From: CAYGWX01 sp964353855 [NCBI: uncultured bacterium]
GTDB lineage: Bacteria; Edwardsbacteria; CAYGWX01
Length of the DNA: 64,000 nucleotides
Assembly (NCBI GenBank): GCA_964353855.1
Contig: CAYGWX010000001.1
Span: 1,504 to 65,503 of the forward strand
Direction: 5' to 3'
The notes beneath the pieces were generated by a model. It saw only the letters and a list, made by a program, of their open reading frames with translations, was not told the DNA's origin and made no database searches. A program made the translations under genes and the position numbers. This document shows, one piece after another, positions 1-6,716 of this stretch; position 1 is the first letter of the stretch; every line of letters starts with the position of its first letter.

Positions 1-2
1 GG

Positions 3-95
3 CCGGCGTTCATCGACCGCGAGACGCCCCTCTCCCCCAAGGGCGCGACCGGTGTCGGCGTGCGTACCTTTCTTTACTATCTCATGGGGATATAG
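3..95 (+). CDS. 3' end of an unidentified gene (truncated by window edge)
   Basis: The third forward frame is open from the first bases to a TAG at 93-95. It reads DRETPLSPKGATGVGVRT and then ends FLYYLMGI, which looks like ordinary protein rather than random codons. I do not recognise the family from these 30 residues. If real, it occupies the first 95 bases and argues that the next gene starts downstream of its stop. Confidence 0.4.
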   Translation, partial: PAFIDRETPLSPKGATGVGVRTFLYYLMGI

Positions 96-165
96 AGGGG
101 TTAGAAGGGGCGAGAGTCAGGGAAAAGCCAAGAAGCCCGCATCTCTTCACCTCCACCAGGTTTTA

Positions 166-990
166 TTGGTCGATCTACACATCCATTCTTTGGCCTCGGA
201 CGGCATCCTGAGCCCCACTCAGGTGGTTGAGGAGGCCAAACGGCTGGGACTCCGCGCGATTGCCATCGCGGACCACGACACCACTTCAGGGGTGGCCGAA
301 GCCATGGAGGCCGGGAAAGCTCTGGGCGTGGAGGTCGTTCCAGCGGTGGAGATCAACACCGAGAAGAACGGGAGGGAGGTGCATATCCTCGGCTTCTTCA
401 TCCCGCACGGGGACGAGCGTTTTGAGGCCCGGCTCGGGGAACAGCGGGAATCGAGGGTCCGGCGGATCCGCCGCATCCTGGAGAAGCTGGAGGGGTTGGG
501 CCTGCCGCTTACGCCCGAGCAGGTCCTCCGTCAAATCGGGCAGGCCTCGGTGGGCCGGCCCCACGTGGCTCAGGCCATGGTGGACGCGGGTTATGTGGAG
601 ACCATGGATCAGGCCTTCAACTACTACCTGGGCCGCCATGCCCCGGCCTATGTTCCCCGGGAAGCGATGAGCCCCCTAGAGGCGGTGGTTTTTATCGGAA
701 GCTCCTCCGGCATCCCGGTTCTGGCCCACCCGGGGCTCCTGGACCGCGACGCGTGGATTCCGGAGCTGGTGGAAGCCGGGCTCTTGGGTCTGGAGGCCTA
801 CTACACCCGGCATGATGAGCGCATGACCCAGCGCTACAAGGACAAGGCGAGGCAGCTTGGCCTGCTCGTATCCGGCGGATCGGATTTTCACGGATGGGAA
901 ACCGAGGATATGGCCCGGATGGGCGTTCCCGTGGTTGAGGATGCTGTTTATGAGGTCTTGGAAGCAAAATCCGCCCTCTTACATCCTTGA
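166..990 (+). CDS. PHP-domain phosphoesterase (nucleoside-bisphosphate phosphatase / RNase AM-like)
   Basis: A 274-residue PHP-superfamily metal-dependent phosphoesterase. Metal-binding motifs are in the usual order: VDLHIHS at residues 2-8, DHDTT near 36 and GSDFHG near 238, with a histidine-rich middle (VLAHPG). Close relatives hydrolyse 3',5'-nucleoside bisphosphates or trim RNA 5' ends; which substrate applies here cannot be read from sequence. I chose TTG at 166, just before the first motif and 5 nt after an AGG, rather than an ATG/GTG near 52, because upstream residues show no family character and overlap the end of the previous gene. The promoter of the following por operon overlaps its 3' end. 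Confidence 0.85.
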   Translation: MVDLHIHSLASDGILSPTQVVEEAKRLGLRAIAIADHDTTSGVAEAMEAGKALGVEVVPAVEINTEKNGREVHILGFFIPHGDERFEARLGEQRESRVRRIRRILEKLEGLGLPLTPEQVLRQIGQASVGRPHVAQAMVDAGYVETMDQAFNYYLGRHAPAYVPREAMSPLEAVVFIGSSSGIPVLAHPGLLDRDAWIPELVEAGLLGLEAYYTRHDERMTQRYKDKARQLGLLVSGGSDFHGWETEDMARMGVPVVEDAVYEVLEAKSALLHP

Positions 991-1015
991 ACTTTTTCCC
1001 CAAAAGCGGTATACT
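987..1015 (+). promoter_or_regulatory. sigma-70 promoter of the por operon
   Basis: TTGAAC at 987-992 and TATACT at 1010-1015 are separated by 17 bp. The -35 overlaps the stop region of the PHP gene. The predicted start of transcription, near 1022, leaves a leader of about 55 nt before porG. Confidence 0.7.
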
Positions 1016-1075
1016 TGTTATAGGTTTCACAAGCCTTTCTGCAAGGCAATTATTACGAGGTGTGAGGGAGAATAG

Positions 1076-1639
1076 ATGATTGAGATAAGGATGCACGGAC
1101 GGGGCGGGCAGGGCGCGGTGGTGGCCACGAAGCTCCTGGCCGAGGCGGTCTTTCAGGAGGGCAAGTTCTGCCAGAGTTTCCCGGCCTTCGGGGTGGAGCG
1201 CAGAGGGGCCCCGGTGGCCGCCTTCACCCGCATCGACGATAAGCCGATCAACCTGCGCTGTGAGATTTACGAGCCGGATCACCTGGTCGTCCTGGACCCC
1301 ACCCTGATCGGGCCGGTGAACGTCACGGCAGGCTTGAAGCCAGGGGGCACGGTTCTCATCAACAGCGACCATCCCCCGGAGTTCTTCAAATTGCCCAAAG
1401 GCTTCAAGGTGGTGACCGTGGACGCGGCCGCGATCGCGGTGCGGAACCGGCTCGGCACCAAGGCCACTCCGATCGTGAACACGGCGATTCTGGGAAGCTT
1501 CGCCCGGGTGACGGGCATCGTAAAGTTAGAATCCATCCTGTCGGCCATTCAGAAAGGGGTTCCGGTCAAGGCCGAGAACAACCAGCAAGCTGCCCGCGAG
1601 GCTTACGATGCCGCCGCCGGGAAAGGAGGGGCCCGATGA
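1076..1639 (+). CDS. porG: 2-oxoacid:ferredoxin oxidoreductase, gamma subunit
   Basis: Gamma subunit (187 aa) of a pyruvate or ketoacid ferredoxin oxidoreductase, which decarboxylates 2-oxoacids to acyl-CoA and reduces ferredoxin. The N-terminus [19 protein letters not shown] is the family signature, and the later stretch [14 protein letters not shown] is also typical. ATG 1076 is preceded by GAGGGAG. It is first in a four-gene operon and its end overlaps the next start (ATGA at 1636-1639). The exact 2-oxoacid (pyruvate versus branched-chain) is not decided by sequence; pyruvate is the default guess. Confidence 0.92.
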   Translation: MIEIRMHGRGGQGAVVATKLLAEAVFQEGKFCQSFPAFGVERRGAPVAAFTRIDDKPINLRCEIYEPDHLVVLDPTLIGPVNVTAGLKPGGTVLINSDHPPEFFKLPKGFKVVTVDAAAIAVRNRLGTKATPIVNTAILGSFARVTGIVKLESILSAIQKGVPVKAENNQQAAREAYDAAAGKGGAR

Positions 1640-3330
1640 AACGCGTGGGAGACCTGATCCAGTTCGAGAACAACACCACGGACATGCCCCCGATGGTGGC
1701 CTCGTTCGGTACGATGCGCTGGAACAAGACCGGAAGCTGGCGCTATATCCGCCCGCTTTACGAGGACAAGACCCCGCCCTGCACCCCGGGCTGCCCGGCG
1801 AACGAGAGGATCCCGCAGTACTTCGCTTTGGTGAAGCAGGGCAAGTTTACAGAGGCCTGGGAGCTGATCAAGGAGGAAAACCCCCTGCCCGCGACCTGCG
1901 GGAGGGTGTGCTACCACCCCTGCGAGGGGGTCTGCAATCGCAGGGAGTTCGACAAGGCGGTCGGCATCCATCTCATGGAACGGTTCGTGGCTGACCGGGG
2001 GTATGCCCTCCGGAAAACGAAACCCACGGCCAGGATCACTCACAAGGAGAAAATCGCCATCGTGGGTTCCGGGCCGACGGGCCTGTCCTGCGCCTACTTC
2101 CTGGCCAAGGCGGGGTATGCATCGGTCGTCTTCGAGGCCCTGCCCAAGCCCGGCGGGATGCTTCGGGTGGGCATCCCGGAGTACCGCCTTCCCAAGGCGA
2201 TCCTGGACCGGGAGATCGAGGACATCGAAGCCCTGGGCGTTGAGATCCGGTGTAACAGGAAGCTCGGCGATACACTCTCCTGGGCGGACCTGAAGAAGTT
2301 TCGGGCCGTGTTCCTTGCTCCGGGCGCGCACCTCGGGCGGGCCATGGGGGCGAAGGGAGAAGAGGAGGCCGGGCTGGTCTCGGGCCTCACCTTCCTCAAG
2401 GGCATCAGCCTGGCGAAGAAGAGCCGGATGAGCGGCCGGGTGGCGGTCATCGGAGGGGGCAACACGGCCATCGATACGGCCCGCACGACCCTGCGCCTGG
2501 GCGGAAAGCCTGTGATCCTCTACCGCAGGAGCAAGGCCGAGATGCCGGCCCATCCCGAGGAGGTCTCCGAGGCCGAGAAGGAGGGCGTGGAGATCCGGTT
2601 CCTCACTGCTCCGGTCAAGGTGGAGAAGAAGGGGAAGAAGCTCGTGCTCACCTGCCAGCGGATGAAGCTCGGCCCTCCCGATGACAGCGGGAGGAGGAAA
2701 CCCGTGCCCGTCCGGGGCTCGGAGTTCAAACTGCGCGTGGACTACCTCTATCCGGCGATCGGCGAGGACCCGGATTTGACGGGATTCGCCTCCGAGCTCT
2801 ACCGCCTGGCTCCCCGGATCCAGGTGGACAAGGGCCAGGCCACGAACCTTCCCGGTATCTTCGCCGGGGGGGACGCGGCCACGGGCCCGATCGGAACCGT
2901 GGTGGATGCCATCGCCTCGGGAAAGAAGGCGGCGAAAGCCATTGCGGCCTTTTTAGGGAAATCGCAGGCCCCGGAGATCGTCCTTCCCCGGACCATCTCC
3001 TTCGGGGAGGTCAATCTGGCCTATTTCCTCTCCGAGGAGCGGCCGGAGCAGAAGCGGAGGCCCTACCCACAGGGCATCAGGGATTTCAAGGAGGTCCAGC
3101 TCGGCATCACGGAGAAGCAGGCGAGGCAGGAGGCCCTCCGCTGTTTCTCCTGCGGAGTCTGCACGGAGTGCGACAACTGTCTGATCTTCTGTCCGGACGT
3201 GGCGGTTGCCAAAAACCCCGCGGGCAGGGGTTACCTCCTGGACTACGACCACTGCAAGGGCTGTGGGATCTGCGTGGAAGAGTGCCCCCGCGAGGCCATG
3301 GCCATGGACGAAGAGTTGAAGTACCGGTAA
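1636..3330 (+). CDS. GltD-like NAD(P)H:ferredoxin flavoprotein fused to PorD ferredoxin
   Basis: 564-residue fusion. Residues about 40-120 hold the cysteine-rich cluster-binding segment of glutamate-synthase small subunits (CTPGC, then [13 protein letters not shown]). An FAD Rossmann motif ([19 protein letters not shown]) lies near 140, a second dinucleotide motif ([14 protein letters not shown]) near 270 for NAD(P)H, and an FAD-closing [12 protein letters not shown] near 410. The last 65 residues are a two-cluster ferredoxin ([13 protein letters not shown] at about 503 and [12 protein letters not shown] at about 540) equivalent to the delta subunit PorD. It sits between porG and porA, and no separate porD is present. 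The likely role is electron transfer between the 2-oxoacid oxidoreductase and the NAD(P)H pool; direction and cofactor are inference. Confidence 0.88.
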   Translation: MKRVGDLIQFENNTTDMPPMVASFGTMRWNKTGSWRYIRPLYEDKTPPCTPGCPANERIPQYFALVKQGKFTEAWELIKEENPLPATCGRVCYHPCEGVCNRREFDKAVGIHLMERFVADRGYALRKTKPTARITHKEKIAIVGSGPTGLSCAYFLAKAGYASVVFEALPKPGGMLRVGIPEYRLPKAILDREIEDIEALGVEIRCNRKLGDTLSWADLKKFRAVFLAPGAHLGRAMGAKGEEEAGLVSGLTFLKGISLAKKSRMSGRVAVIGGGNTAIDTARTTLRLGGKPVILYRRSKAEMPAHPEEVSEAEKEGVEIRFLTAPVKVEKKGKKLVLTCQRMKLGPPDDSGRRKPVPVRGSEFKLRVDYLYPAIGEDPDLTGFASELYRLAPRIQVDKGQATNLPGIFAGGDAATGPIGTVVDAIASGKKAAKAIAAFLGKSQAPEIVLPRTISFGEVNLAYFLSEERPEQKRRPYPQGIRDFKEVQLGITEKQARQEALRCFSCGVCTECDNCLIFCPDVAVAKNPAGRGYLLDYDHCKGCGICVEECPREAMAMDEELKYR

Positions 3331-3377
3331 TGGAAGCTTATCAAAATATCACTTGAACGATTGAAACGGAGCATCCT

Positions 3378-4568
3378 ATGGCTGTAGCCGTTGAAAGCAC
3401 CAAGGTCCGCGGGCACTATCAGATCATCGAGGGCACCCACGCCGCCTCGTACGCCGCCAAGCTGGCCCGGGTGCAGGTCATCTCGGCCTATCCCATCACG
3501 CCCTCCTCGGGCGTGGTGGAGAAGCTCGCCGATATGTGTGCCTCGGGCGAGCTGGCCGCTAAGTTCATCAAGGTGGAGTCCGAGCACTCCGTGATGGCCT
3601 CCCTGATCGGGGCCTCGGCGACCGGTGTGCGGACCTTCACCGGCACCTCCTCCCAGGGCCTGGCCCTGATGCACGAGCTCCTGCACTGGGTTTCGGGCGC
3701 CCGGTTGCCCGTCGTGTTCGCCAACGTAAACCGGGCCATGGGGCCGCCCTGGACGGTTTACGCCGACCACAACGACAGCCTCTCCCAGCGGGACACCGGC
3801 CTGATGCAGGTCTACTGCGAGTCCAACCAGGACCTCCTGGACATGATCCTGATCTCGTTCAGGGTCTGCGAGAAGGTCCTCATGCCCTGCCTCCTGAACA
3901 TGGATGCCTTCTTCCTCTCGCACACCTCGGAGCCGGTGCACCTCCCGGCCCAGGAGGACGTGGACCGCTTTCTCCCGCCCTACAAGCCGGAGATCAAGCT
4001 GGATCCCAACGATCCGCACACCTTCGGGGGCTTCGGGCCCCAGCCGGTGTATTACGAGTTCCGGCAGAAGATGCACTGGGCCCAAGAGCAAGCCAAGCAG
4101 GAGTACAAGCAGGCCGCCCGGGAGTACGCCGAGTTCTCCGGCAGGCTCCACGACCTGGTGGAGCCGGTGCAGTGCGAGGACGCCGAGATCATCCTGGTGA
4201 CGGCCGGGACCGCGGCCTCCACGGCCCGGATCACCGTGGAAGAGTTCCGCAAGAGGGGCGTGAAGCTGGGGCTCCTGAAGTTCCTGGTTCTCCGGCCTTT
4301 CCCCCTGGAGGACGTTCGGCGGATCCTGGGTCCGGCCAGGAAGGTCGCGGTGGTGGACCGTAACATCTCCTACGGTGCCTCCGGGATCTTCTACCAGGAG
4401 ATCAAGGCCGGGATGTACCACCACGCAGAGCGTCCGCCGATCTTCGGGTTCATCGCCGGGATGGGCGGGCGGGACATCACGCCCAAGACCTTCGCCGAGA
4501 TCATCACCTACACTATGGAGCACGACCGGCCTGACTCTGAGATCATCTGGATAGGAGCCAAGCCATGA
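3378..4568 (+). CDS. porA: 2-oxoacid:ferredoxin oxidoreductase, alpha subunit
   Basis: Alpha subunit, 396 aa, full length. The N-terminal pyrimidine-binding fold carries the diagnostic VISAYPITPSSGVVEKLAD and VESEHSVMASLIGASATG. The C-terminal domain II contains RPFPLEDVRRIL and VVDRNISYG. ATG 3378 follows CGGAG by 6 nt. The 47-nt gap after the flavoprotein-ferredoxin gene has no terminator, so it belongs to the same operon; its stop overlaps the start of porB by 4 nt. Confidence 0.93.
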   Translation: MAVAVESTKVRGHYQIIEGTHAASYAAKLARVQVISAYPITPSSGVVEKLADMCASGELAAKFIKVESEHSVMASLIGASATGVRTFTGTSSQGLALMHELLHWVSGARLPVVFANVNRAMGPPWTVYADHNDSLSQRDTGLMQVYCESNQDLLDMILISFRVCEKVLMPCLLNMDAFFLSHTSEPVHLPAQEDVDRFLPPYKPEIKLDPNDPHTFGGFGPQPVYYEFRQKMHWAQEQAKQEYKQAAREYAEFSGRLHDLVEPVQCEDAEIILVTAGTAASTARITVEEFRKRGVKLGLLKFLVLRPFPLEDVRRILGPARKVAVVDRNISYGASGIFYQEIKAGMYHHAERPPIFGFIAGMGGRDITPKTFAEIITYTMEHDRPDSEIIWIGAKP

Positions 4569-5509
4569 GCCAAAAGCTGATCCATGTGCCTGACCAGGAA
4601 CTGATGTCCCCGGGCCACCTGGCCTGCCCCGGCTGCGGGGCCACGCTGGCCATGCGCCTGGCCCTGAAAGCCCTCGGATCCAAGACCATCGTGTCCATGC
4701 CGGCCTGCTGCTGGTCCGTGATCGACGGGCCGTTCCCCTACTCCAGCCTGGCCGTCCCGCTGTACCACACGGCCTTCGAGACCGCCGCAGCCTGCGCCTC
4801 GGGAATCCGCGCGGCCCTGGACGCCAAGGGGGACCGGGAGACGACCGTGCTGGCCTGGGCCGGGGACGGGGGCACCTTCGACATCGGGATCCAGGCCCTC
4901 TCCGGGGCCGCTGAGCGCAACGACAACCTGATCTACATCTGCTACGACAACGAGGCCTACATGAACACCGGGATCCAGCGCAGCTCGGCCACGCCCTTCC
5001 GGGCCTGGACCACCACGACCCCGGTGAACAATCCCAAGGGCGAGCCCAAGAAGAACATCGTGGAGATCATGGCCGCGCACCGCATCCCCTATGTGGCCAC
5101 GGCCACGGTGGCCTTCCCCGAGGACCTGGTGGCCAAGGTGACCAAGGCTAAGGGGATCAAAGGCACGCGCTTCATCCACATCCTCTCACCCTGCCCTCCG
5201 GGCTGGAAGTCCCAGAACGACGCCTCCATCCGGCTCTCCCGCCTGGCCGTGGAGTCCCGGCTCTTCCCCCTGTACGAGATCGAGGACGGGGTGCGCTACC
5301 GGCTGACCTACCAGCCCAAGGGGGTGCCGTTGCGGGACTACATCGTCCAGCAGGACCGCTTCCGCCACCTCAAGGAGAAGGACCTCGAGGAGGCCCAGCG
5401 CACCGTGGACCGGGAATGGGAGCGGTTGATGTTCAAGATCAGGATGTCGGAGGTTGGGGGAAAGGCTGAGGTCGAAAGGGAGAGGAAGGCCGGGGCGACA
5501 AAGAACTAA
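4565..5509 (+). CDS. porB: 2-oxoacid:ferredoxin oxidoreductase, beta (TPP-binding) subunit
   Basis: 314-residue beta subunit that binds thiamine diphosphate and the proximal [4Fe-4S] cluster. Cluster ligands are visible as CPGCG (Cys21, Cys24), a Cys in PACCWSV near 48 and another in LSPCPPGW near 213. The TPP motif begins GDGGTFDIG near residue 100 and closes with CYDNEAYMNTG. The gene ends the por operon; ATG 4565 overlaps porA and a strong hairpin follows 70 nt downstream. The short lysine- and glutamate-rich C-terminal tail is not conserved family sequence. Confidence 0.93.
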   Translation: MSQKLIHVPDQELMSPGHLACPGCGATLAMRLALKALGSKTIVSMPACCWSVIDGPFPYSSLAVPLYHTAFETAAACASGIRAALDAKGDRETTVLAWAGDGGTFDIGIQALSGAAERNDNLIYICYDNEAYMNTGIQRSSATPFRAWTTTTPVNNPKGEPKKNIVEIMAAHRIPYVATATVAFPEDLVAKVTKAKGIKGTRFIHILSPCPPGWKSQNDASIRLSRLAVESRLFPLYEIEDGVRYRLTYQPKGVPLRDYIVQQDRFRHLKEKDLEEAQRTVDREWERLMFKIRMSEVGGKAEVERERKAGATKN

Positions 5510-5578
5510 CCTTCAGGGGTCCTGTCGAGGAGTCTTGTTTCTTGGGCCGGATGACGAAACGATCTTGCTGTGGAGGAA

Positions 5579-5606
5579 GCGGGGTCTCTTTAGAAAGAGG
5601 CCCCGC
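5579..5606 (+). terminator. intrinsic terminator of the por operon
   Basis: Stem GCGGGGTCTCTTT pairs with AAAGAGGCCCCGC (one G-T pair) around a 2-nt loop and is followed by CTCATTTTG. It lies 70 nt after porB. Confidence 0.8.
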
Positions 5607-5632
5607 CTCATTTTGAGTTAATCCTTTCAGGG

Positions 5633-6214
5633 ATGACTAACGCCAGGATTCGACCCGCCCCCCTCCTCACCTTCGCCGCCCGCCGGGCCTGGCGGGCCTG
5701 GCTCGAGCGCCACCATGCCTCCGCCCGGGTGGCCTGGCTGGTTTATTTCAAACAGCATACCGGCCGGCTTTCGATTCCCTACGAGGACTCGGTGGAGGAG
5801 GCGTTGTGTTTCGGCTGGATTGACGGGACGATTCGCCGTCTGGACGAGGAACGCTACGCCCGCCGGTTCACTCCCCGGCTCCCCGGGAGCGGCTGGTCGG
5901 CCTTGAACCGGAAACGGGCTTACAAGATGATTCAAGAGGGGATGATGACCCCGGCCGGGATGGCGAAGTTCGATGTTCATGGCAAGGCCGGGGGGATTAC
6001 CTCCCGAACCAGGACCCCGGCTCCTCATCCTGATTTTGTGAAAGCGTTAAAGCCCCATCCCAAGGCTGGTGAGAACTTCGAGCGCCTGGCGCCCTCCCAT
6101 CGCCGGATGTACCTGCTGTGGATTAGGGACGCCAAGAAGGAGGAGACGCGGGCCCGGCGTATCGCCGAAACGGTCCAGCGGCTGGAGTCGAATCAGAAGC
6201 TGGGGATGAAATAA
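5633..6214 (+). CDS. YdeI/OmpD-associated family protein
   Basis: 193-residue cytoplasmic protein of the YdeI/OmpD-associated family. It has the N-terminal core AWLVYFKQHTG, the hallmark EALCFGWIDG at about residues 62-71 and the following RRFTPR. The C-terminal part (SHRRMYLLWIRDAKKEETRA) matches the family's 'bacteriocin-protection' tail, where a helix with paired Lys/Glu precedes RRIAETV. Biochemical function of the family is not established. It stands alone between two terminators. The start at ATG 5633 has only a weak ribosome site (CAGGG, very close). Confidence 0.8.
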   Translation: MTNARIRPAPLLTFAARRAWRAWLERHHASARVAWLVYFKQHTGRLSIPYEDSVEEALCFGWIDGTIRRLDEERYARRFTPRLPGSGWSALNRKRAYKMIQEGMMTPAGMAKFDVHGKAGGITSRTRTPAPHPDFVKALKPHPKAGENFERLAPSHRRMYLLWIRDAKKEETRARRIAETVQRLESNQKLGMK

Positions 6215-6246
6215 GTCGGTTATCGGGATGCCGGCGAAAAAAAAGT

Positions 6247-6274
6247 AGGGGCGCACGGCTTTATGCGCCCCTTT
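6247..6274 (+). terminator. terminator after the YdeI-family gene
   Basis: AGGGGCGCA pairs with TGCGCCCCT around an 8-nt loop, followed by TT. The stem closely resembles the one at 11503-11523. Confidence 0.65.
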
Positions 6275-6292
6275 CATATTCAGGAGGGTAGG

Positions 6293-6313
6293 GCGGGATC
6301 TAAAAGATCCCGC
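6293..6313 (-). terminator. hairpin, probable terminator of the decayed minus-strand gene
   Basis: GCGGGATC and GATCCCGC form a perfect 8-bp stem around TAAAA. It lies just beyond the stop of the relic at 6327-6371, where the terminator of that lost gene would be. Confidence 0.45.
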
Positions 6314-6326
6314 TCCCATTTTGGGC

Positions 6327-6371
6327 CTACTTCACCAGCACGGCCTTCCGCACCACGGTTCCATCCGACCT
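6327..6371 (-). pseudogene. relic of a secreted protein's C-terminal sorting domain
   Basis: Read on the minus strand, this segment ends in SDGTVVRKAVLVK followed by a stop. That is nearly the same as the last residues of the secreted hydrolase at 11583-13409 (KAVVRKAVLVK). Upstream the frame continues only as NLNFVNR-like sequence and meets a stop near 6393. No other part of the gene remains. A promoter for the next, opposite gene now abuts it. I read it as the last scrap of a deleted or duplicated sorting-domain gene. Confidence 0.6.
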
Positions 6372-6372
6372 A

Positions 6373-6402
6373 TTGACAAAATTGAGGTTTATGTGTTAAA
6401 AT
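6373..6402 (+). promoter_or_regulatory. sigma-70 promoter with long leader
   Basis: TTGACA at 6373-6378 and TAAAAT at 6397-6402, 18 bp apart (or TTAAAA with 17). The downstream leader to the 6717 gene is about 310 nt. Confidence 0.65.
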
Positions 6403-6509
6403 CCTTTCGTAGTTTATGAGCGTGGTGGCTGGGCAAATCTGATAAACGTGTAACCCCTTTGAGAGGTATCGTGTAGAGGTGTAAGATGGTCCGGGGGATA
6501 AATCGAGTA

Positions 6510-6558
6510 GGTGCATCTTCTGGTCTTCGTGTTAACGAAGTAGAGGTGCACCCTTTTT
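6510..6558 (+). promoter_or_regulatory. leader hairpin with U-tract (candidate attenuator)
   Basis: GGTGCA pairs with TGCACC; inside, CTTCGT pairs with ACGAAG around GTTA, and TCT pairs with AGA. Five T follow directly (6554-6558). It forms a terminator-like structure 150 nt upstream of a long secreted-protein gene and 108 nt after its likely promoter. I could not match the preceding RNA to a known riboswitch. Confidence 0.5.
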
Positions 6559-6716
6559 GCTGGCTCGGCCGTATTCTCCTGAGTTTGCCATGGCCGGGCG
6601 TTGAATGCTTCCTCTTTAGTGTAAGGAGGGCTTATGTGATTAAGCGAGCGTTTTACTTGCTTGGGGTTGATAGGTCTTGTTGTAACGGTTAAACAGTCTC
6701 AAGAAGGGAGGGAAAA

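Larger units (their letters stand above)
6215..6716. other. 502-bp intergenic region: terminators, gene relic, promoter, long leader
   Basis: No convincing gene. It contains a terminator (6247-6274), a second hairpin (6293-6313), the relic of a sorting-domain gene (6327-6371, minus), a promoter (6373-6402) and an approximately 310-nt leader with a terminator-like hairpin (6510-6558) before the next gene. A 68-codon open frame at 6486-6692 runs through the hairpin and is not credible. Confidence 0.7.

Noticed and set aside
52-165. N-terminal extension of the PHP gene from an earlier start codon
   Set aside because: Adds 38 residues without family character and overlaps the end of the preceding gene; TTG 166 starts the conserved fold.
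6411-6510. c-di-GMP (GEMM) riboswitch, suggested by GGGCAAA in the leader
   Set aside because: The rest of the GEMM core (GACGCAAAGCC and the tetraloop-receptor arm) is missing.
6486-6692. 68-codon open frame in the leader of the 6717 gene
   Set aside because: It runs through the attenuator-like hairpin, has no plausible protein features and no good ribosome site.
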